NCBI GenBank assembly: GCA_964384555.1
Contig: CAYLLA010000018.1
Location: 1-30,103, forward strand
Direction: 5' to 3'
Origin: CAG-390 sp964384555
GTDB lineage: Bacteria; Bacillota; Clostridia; Oscillospirales; CAG-272
DNA: 30,103 nucleotides
How positions within the stretch are numbered: position 1 is the first letter of the stretch; every line of letters starts with the position of its first letter. The notes under the pieces are model-generated. The model was not told the origin of the DNA, did not search any database, and saw nothing but the letters and a program-made list of their open reading frames with translations. The position numbers were made by a program, and so were the translations under genes. Positions 25,145-30,103 of this stretch are shown here, piece after piece.

Positions 25145-27601
25145 TTAATAAACACCTACATACGCATGTATGGATCCCGAAGCATCCAGATCACTGCATT
25201 TAACAAGATAGATTCCATAGCGATTATTGAGATAGGAACAATCGGCAAATAGCAACATACCGGAAACCGAATCATATCCCAAAACGGTAATATAGTGACC
25301 GCCGACATAATTACCGCCTATTGCAACATACCTCGGGAATATGTATGTATTGATATGTGCAATACAGGGATATCCTGCTGTTAAGCTGGCAATAGCATAT
25401 GGTGTTAATTTCTCCTTAACATCGTATAAAGGGTTTTCATTATTAAGCACCTGTCTCATTTTAGATCTGCTACCACTATCTTCATGCATTATCCTCGGCG
25501 CCAAAGTATCCATTTGATTGATAAGGTTATTGGTGGTGTGATCTATCTGTGAGCTGTTAAGTCCGTAGAGCACCTGCAAGGTTGATGCCACACCGCAATA
25601 GTTATCATGCGACTGCTTTATAAGCGGTACATTGATGCCGAGATAATTTGTATTCCACTTGTAGGCTGCCGCGGAGTTTGAATACACACCCACGCCCACG
25701 GTGCCACCCGAAAAGCTGAGCGCGTAATTTGTATTTGCCGCGTTTATAAAGCTGTAACCGGTACCGTTTTTAACTATATACCACAGCTGTGACAGGTTAG
25801 TTGAGGATGTAAACGCGCCGAGCGCGAGCGTTGTGCCGGACATACCGAGGGTATTGTTTTTATTCTTTTCATCGGCGAGGAGATAGGTGCCCGTCATAAC
25901 ACCGCTACCATTATAATACGGTGCTTCGTATTGCTCGGTAGTGAGCGTGGCGGTGATGCGATATGCGCCGCGGTAGGTCTCGGTAAAGGAGAACGCCTGC
26001 GACACATTATCCCATGTATCATCTATTATTGCCATGCCGAGAGAAGTGGTATTATACCCTGTGCCGGATGCTGTGAGTGTTAAAAGCTTTGATGGATCAT
26101 TACCCGCACGCATGGTATATGTGCGCGTTGTTTGTATTCCCGGTGCGGCAGTTGAGCAGATGACCGCGCATTGCTTACTGTATGCGGTATCATATGCATA
26201 TGATACCGTTATTTTATTGACTCCGACAGCATCAACATCATAAATATTATCCTCTGTTTCGGTCAACATGTTAGTATTTACACCGTTTACAGTAAAGCTT
26301 TTATAGGTCGCGTTTGTCGGTGTGTAGCTTACAAGATCTTCAACACACAGCTCTCCGCCTACGGTAACGTTGATATGGTCATCCACCGTAATGCCGGTAA
26401 GAGCTACAAAGCTTACCTTGTTCATAAGTGCCCACTGCTCGTAGGTCGTTGCCGAGGATGCCGCCTCATGCAGGTCAACGGATGTGCCGTTTGCACGGAG
26501 GTAATTATCATACTCGGACGTCAAGGTGTAGTACTGTGTGCCGCTTGCGGTCGCATCATATTCGATATACCAACCGTAATCAAAGCCGTAATAATCGTCC
26601 TCGTCATACAGACCTATCACCGAATCGTCATCGCCAAGGTACATTGTCTGCATTGATTGTGAGCGCAGTGAAAACTTATTGCCGCCCTCTGCCTCTATCA
26701 ACCAGCGCGAGTAAACCGCGCCCGAAAGGCTTACAAGCCCCACCGAGGAGTTATTGACATTTCGCAGGTAGGCAGGGGATGCACTGCGGTTTTTGATAGC
26801 ATAGTCGCCCGCAAGATCTGATGTGTTCATTACAAGATATGTACTGCCGCCCACTGCCGCAAGGAAAGCAGGTTCAAGCGCAAGGTCTATACCGACAGCC
26901 GATGCCGATAACGTATACTCTGCCGCTCGCTCGTCTGCAGCCGCGCGCATTGCATCACGAATATCTATAACGGAAGCCGCCCCGCCGCTCGCGGATGCCG
27001 CGGCTACCTCCACGCCTGTATTTATGCTACGCAGCTCACATCTGCCTATATTATAGGACATGATGCCGCCCGCAACATCCGAGTTGCCAAGCTTTTGCAC
27101 AAGCGCGGCATTGTTGAGCACAAGAGCGTTACCACCGACTGATGCAAGCCCCGCAACCCCAACCGCCGATGCCGAAAGCTCGCCTGCCTGCCCATCCGTT
27201 ACAGGAAACGGAAAGATGTAGGTGGTCTTACTTGAGTCTCGGTTTTGAAAGATAACGGTGTATGCATCGCTCTCTTGCTCATAAAGCCGCTTTACATGTC
27301 CCTCTCGCTCAATATCCGCGGCGGTTATCACCGAGGGCACTGTGGACATGTCAAGCTCTGCCTCTGCCATATCCTCCGGGGCAATATCGCCGGGAAGCAG
27401 CGGAAGTGTGAATGGTACCTCCTCCAATACCGTTGAGGTTGGGGAAAGGACACCCGAGTCGGCAACATCCCATGCGGCTGCTGGTAGGCAAATAGCCGAT
27501 TGCAGCAGCAGGGCAAGTGCCGACAACATTGCAAGCCACTTGAGCTTACGTGTTTGCGGGTGCTTTCCGCGTTGTCGTATTTTTTGTCTTTCATGGTGCA
27601 C
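25145..27601 (-). CDS. Secreted C39-like cysteine peptidase with beta-trefoil and Ig-like regions
   Basis: This protein of about 818 residues has a signal peptide (about 20-43) and an N-terminal region of clostridial type (EREGHVKRLYEQE). Ricin-type beta-trefoil-like segments lie at about 275-395 and 490-650, with an Ig-like stretch between (about 400-485). A C-terminal C39-like papain-fold domain (656-818) carries Cys669 (DNYCGVAS), His769 (VGGHYITVLG) and Asp787 (FADCSY). It probably cleaves peptides or wall cross-links outside the cell. The in-frame start is a GTG touching the ribosome site. The well-spaced ATG (27594) is one A short of frame at A6 (27585-27580); seven As would give MKDKKIRQRG and a normal signal peptide. 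It is 54 bases from the LRR gene and in the same operon. Confidence 0.85.
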   Translation of the reverse strand: MHHERQKIRQRGKHPQTRKLKWLAMLSALALLLQSAICLPAAAWDVADSGVLSPTSTVLEEVPFTLPLLPGDIAPEDMAEAELDMSTVPSVITAADIEREGHVKRLYEQESDAYTVIFQNRDSSKTTYIFPFPVTDGQAGELSASAVGVAGLASVGGNALVLNNAALVQKLGNSDVAGGIMSYNIGRCELRSINTGVEVAAASASGGAASVIDIRDAMRAAADERAAEYTLSASAVGIDLALEPAFLAAVGGSTYLVMNTSDLAGDYAIKNRSASPAYLRNVNNSSVGLVSLSGAVYSRWLIEAEGGNKFSLRSQSMQTMYLGDDDSVIGLYDEDDYYGFDYGWYIEYDATASGTQYYTLTSEYDNYLRANGTSVDLHEAASSATTYEQWALMNKVSFVALTGITVDDHINVTVGGELCVEDLVSYTPTNATYKSFTVNGVNTNMLTETEDNIYDVDAVGVNKITVSYAYDTAYSKQCAVICSTAAPGIQTTRTYTMRAGNDPSKLLTLTASGTGYNTTSLGMAIIDDTWDNVSQAFSFTETYRGAYRITATLTTEQYEAPYYNGSGVMTGTYLLADEKNKNNTLGMSGTTLALGAFTSSTNLSQLWYIVKNGTGYSFINAANTNYALSFSGGTVGVGVYSNSAAAYKWNTNYLGINVPLIKQSHDNYCGVASTLQVLYGLNSSQIDHTTNNLINQMDTLAPRIMHEDSGSRSKMRQVLNNENPLYDVKEKLTPYAIASLTAGYPCIAHINTYIFPRYVAIGGNYVGGHYITVLGYDSVSGMLLFADCSYLNNRYGIYLVKCSDLDASGSIHAYVGVY

Positions 27602-27655
27602 TCTCCTTTTTTTATTTTTCCCCTCTGTCCGTCCGCGGCGGAGGGCATTTTCAGA

Positions 27656-29620
27656 TCAAAGCAAAGGCTCGGTCAGCAATGACTCGGTCTTATTATCATA
27701 CCTTGTAAAGCGGTAGCTTACATAGTTCTTTTTATGGAACATATCTATCATATCATAGTAGCGTGCGTGCGTGCGCCAGCCCTGATCCACCGAGCCTCGG
27801 CCGTATTTTACTATCTTGGTGTAGGGGTATATCTCGCGCAGGCGGTCCACCTTGGCATCGGATATACTGCACGCCTCTATCCACAGCCGCTCAAGCAGCG
27901 GCAGGTCGGTCAGCGGCTCGATATCAAAGATATCATAATTGTAGGAGATATTAAGATCCACCAGCTCGCGACACTCGGCCAGCGGAGACAGATCGGATAT
28001 CGAATTAACAAAAAGCTCAAGATAATGCAGGTGCTTTAGCTTTGATAGCGGCGTGAGGTCGCGTATACGGTTATCCGCCAGTATCAGCACGCGCAGCTCG
28101 GGCAGATATTCGGCTATGGGGGTGAGGTCGGTTATCGCCTGGTGGCCGAGGTCGAGCGCGCGCAGGTCGGTGCAATATTTAAGCACCTCGATATCACTGC
28201 TCGTCAGCCGCACGTGATCATAGTTATATATTAGGACAGAAAACGCCACGGCGTTGGTCTTGAGCGACCACTGCTGACCAAGGTGGATGAGCCAAACTAT
28301 CTCGGTTTCGGTATACTCGGAGCGCAGTGCGGCAAGGACATCGTTATCCAGCCCGCAATCGCCAAGATCAAAGAGCTTTGGCGTACTCATGAGGGATATT
28401 GCCATGCGCACGTCATCGGTGGAGAACTCGCCCGCGCCCTCAAGCGAGACCTCGGCGGCATCGCGGGCAAAGCTTATGCCGCCAACGGTTATATCATATT
28501 CAAATGCAATGTCGGGATGCGCCGTAATAAGATCGATAAGCGTGCGCGGCTCGGTCTTACTTCCGCGCAGATCCACCGCCCGCAGGGCGGGCAGGAGGGC
28601 AAGCCTATCCGAAAGATCAGCGGGGAGCGCACGGCCACTGAGGTCGAGTGACTCGGCATCGTCACGCACGGAGATGCCGGATATCTCCACCGCGCCGACC
28701 AGCTGAAAGCTTACCTGCGGGTAACGCCGCTCAAGCTCGCGCTTTATTTCGATGGGCAGAGTGCGATCCCCCTCAAGAGTGACCACGCGGAGCGCGTCAA
28801 AGTGCCGCAAAAGCTCCGGCAGGTCGTCTGTCAGCTCGGCCGCGGCGGGAATATCTATCCGTTCCACGTCCTCGCGCAGGGTCATGCCGAACAGCTCGTA
28901 GGTCGTTACGGCCTTGATCTCCACCCCGGGGAAGCTGTGCTGCAGTGTGCGCCGCGCCTCCGCGCTGATGGGGTCGCTGTCCGAAAGCACTATCCGCCGC
29001 AGTCTTGGAAAATACGCAAGGTTGGCGGCAAGCTCTATCATATTGACCGGCGCGGCAGTGGTGAGGTCAAGCTCCTCGCTGTCCTCGCGAAAACGGATGC
29101 CGCACACGCACCGAGTGACCGCCATATCAAATTCTATATTCGGAAAGAGCATCGAGAGCGCATCCCGCTCCTCATGCGGCAACGGATATTCGGGGTCAAG
29201 AGTGACCCGGCGGCACTGCGGCAGATAGGCCAGCGCCTCGCGCAGCTCGCGCGTATCATCGATATCAAGACCGACAAGCTCCAGCTCTGTTGCCTCGCTT
29301 GACACTTGGCGGCCGTAGAGCGTTACATATGTATCAAAGCGCAGCTCGATCCCCGGGAGCGCGGCGCGCAGGGCATCCGCCTCGGTGATATCTACGCGAT
29401 ATATGCCGAGATCGGCAAATTCAAGCCGCGGGAAGCGCCGCAGTGCCTCCACAAGCTCGGCGGTACTGCTCACCTCATCCCCGCGCACGGCCGCGCCGCG
29501 GGAGTTTATATCAAGAGTTTGACCGTAAAAATCTATCTTTGATGATGATTCGGTTACCACCTGCAAGGCAAAAAACAACACAAGCACTGCTGCCACAAGC
29601 AAAAAACATCTCTTTTTCAT
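27656..29620 (-). CDS. Leucine-rich-repeat surface protein with six N-terminal repeats of about 70 residues
   Basis: This 654-residue protein starts at ATG 29620 (GAGGAG, six bases). An uncleaved or cleaved signal helix (about 4-24) precedes six imperfect repeats of about 68-72 residues (to about 430). These share the pattern G-x5-D-x3-LDL...LP-x-L-R-x-V-x-L...PxIxF. Four to five internalin-like LRRs follow (about 455-590; LRALDLGHQAITDLTPI, LRVLILADNRIRDLTPL, LHYLELFVNSISDLSPL). A C-terminal cap follows. This arrangement is common in Clostridia and serves protein-protein contact at the surface. It is the first gene of the operon from the promoter at 29802-29830 and lies next to the secreted peptidase, so a targeting or docking role is conceivable. 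An upstream frame to 29650 lacks a ribosome site. Confidence 0.88.
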   Translation of the reverse strand: MKKRCFLLVAAVLVLFFALQVVTESSSKIDFYGQTLDINSRGAAVRGDEVSSTAELVEALRRFPRLEFADLGIYRVDITEADALRAALPGIELRFDTYVTLYGRQVSSEATELELVGLDIDDTRELREALAYLPQCRRVTLDPEYPLPHEERDALSMLFPNIEFDMAVTRCVCGIRFREDSEELDLTTAAPVNMIELAANLAYFPRLRRIVLSDSDPISAEARRTLQHSFPGVEIKAVTTYELFGMTLREDVERIDIPAAAELTDDLPELLRHFDALRVVTLEGDRTLPIEIKRELERRYPQVSFQLVGAVEISGISVRDDAESLDLSGRALPADLSDRLALLPALRAVDLRGSKTEPRTLIDLITAHPDIAFEYDITVGGISFARDAAEVSLEGAGEFSTDDVRMAISLMSTPKLFDLGDCGLDNDVLAALRSEYTETEIVWLIHLGQQWSLKTNAVAFSVLIYNYDHVRLTSSDIEVLKYCTDLRALDLGHQAITDLTPIAEYLPELRVLILADNRIRDLTPLSKLKHLHYLELFVNSISDLSPLAECRELVDLNISYNYDIFDIEPLTDLPLLERLWIEACSISDAKVDRLREIYPYTKIVKYGRGSVDQGWRTHARYYDMIDMFHKKNYVSYRFTRYDNKTESLLTEPLL

Positions 29621-29801
29621 TACGATCTCCTCTCCGCCGCCGCGCGACACAAATACAGTCGTTCTCCGCCAAATGGGTCGGGTGCTATTTTTAAACTCAT
29701 AAACGCGCGGTTCGGCGTCAATTAACTTGAATGTCGCCCCGCGCTGCCGCCGCCCGATCTCATCGGTGTATTATGACTATATATTAGTTTATTGTATATT
29801 C

Positions 29802-29830
29802 AGTATACCATACTTTTGCACAAATTGCAA
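29802..29830 (-). promoter_or_regulatory. Sigma-A promoter of the LRR/peptidase operon, with TTTGTGCAAA in the spacer
   Basis: Minus-strand TTGCAA (29830-29825) and TATACT (29807-29802) are 17 bases apart. The spacer begins TTTGTGCAAAA and ends TGG, matching the promoter at 14270-14298 at 14 of 17 positions. The leader to the LRR gene is about 175 nt. Confidence 0.78.
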
Positions 29831-29897
29831 TACCTTTTTTATCTTTATGGGCAGAAAATGTTATTTTTGCAGGAGGCCACGGTATCGGTCCGGCACG

Positions 29898-30103
29898 ATG
29901 GATATCGATCTTGTTTACTGCTACAGGCAAGAGAGATGACTCGATTAAGGCTCCCAGCGAGCGGAGCTGTCGCGGCTCGTCCGCGACCGAAGGAGAGCGC
30001 GGCACTAAAGAGTGCGCTGTTCTTTACCGAGTGCGGATATTTTAGTTGCGCAGGCTCCTTCCGCCCTCGCATATGATGCTCGGGCACCTCCCTCTCGGAG
30101 GGA
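29898..30103. repeat. Dispersed palindromic repeats at the right edge
   Basis: An ATGGATATCG...GTTTACTGCTACAGGC block resembles 21527 onward. A two-hairpin unit follows (AAGGCTCCC...GGAGCT, then GTCGCGG-CTCGT-CCGCGAC at 29969-29987, then CGAAGGAG). A second unit begins at the window end (TCCCTC-TCG-GAGGGA, 30089-30103). I see no gene in 29831-30103. Such units are common in Oscillospirales intergenic DNA, from memory; copy number here is unknown. Confidence 0.5.

Overview
The window reads as Bacillota, most likely a gut-type Clostridia (Oscillospirales-like). The reasons are strong AGGAGG-type ribosome binding sites, textbook sigma-A promoters with 17-bp spacers, a CCA-encoding tRNA, clostridial protein types (giant CBM-fused solute-binding protein, NHL/TPR/YIP1 protein, LRR surface protein, xPxTGD anchors) and palindromic intergenic repeats. 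No phage, integrase, rRNA or CRISPR is visible. The lineage is inferred from gene style, not from a marker gene.

Layout. (1) 1-8139, minus strand: a sugar/oligosaccharide ABC-importer operon. It runs from one promoter (8111-8139) through a ~0.83 kb untranslated leader to a giant solute-binding protein, two permeases and an NHL/TPR/YIP1 membrane protein that leaves the window. (2) 8140-9298: a gene-poor spacer with AT-rich palindromes, a 121-bp inverted-repeat element, tRNA-Leu(GAG) with its own promoter and terminator, and duplicated polypyrimidine/terminator blocks. (3) 9299-12862, minus strand: a LolD/MacB-like ABC system whose permease has a His/Asp/Glu-rich external loop, with an OB-fold lipoprotein and, upstream behind its own promoter and terminator, a Cys-rich small membrane protein. 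I infer a role in transition-metal (zinc-type) handling. (4) 12913-15446: two divergent envelope proteins of the beta-propeller type sharing a promoter region. (5) 15583-21351, plus strand: M42 peptidase, GH109-like oxidoreductase-fold protein, WbpM/CapD-type nucleotide-sugar dehydratase and LCP-family ligase, ended by a strong terminator.

(6) 21654-29830, minus strand: the most unusual part. One promoter serves an LRR surface protein and a large secreted C39-like cysteine peptidase. A tandemly duplicated array of two families of small secreted, C-terminally anchored proteins follows. Inside the array the last ~36 codons of the peptidase gene recur twice as short open frames, each just before a type II gene. 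One array member is a pseudogene. Three genes of the locus are one A short in an A-tract relative to the expected frame. The layout resembles the toxin-tip/orphan-partner arrays of polymorphic effector loci, although no function is proven.

A 10-mer, TTTGTGCAAA, occurs four times, all between genes. Two copies lie exactly in the -10/-35 spacer of promoters of surface-protein genes (14270-14298 and 29802-29830), suggesting a shared regulator.
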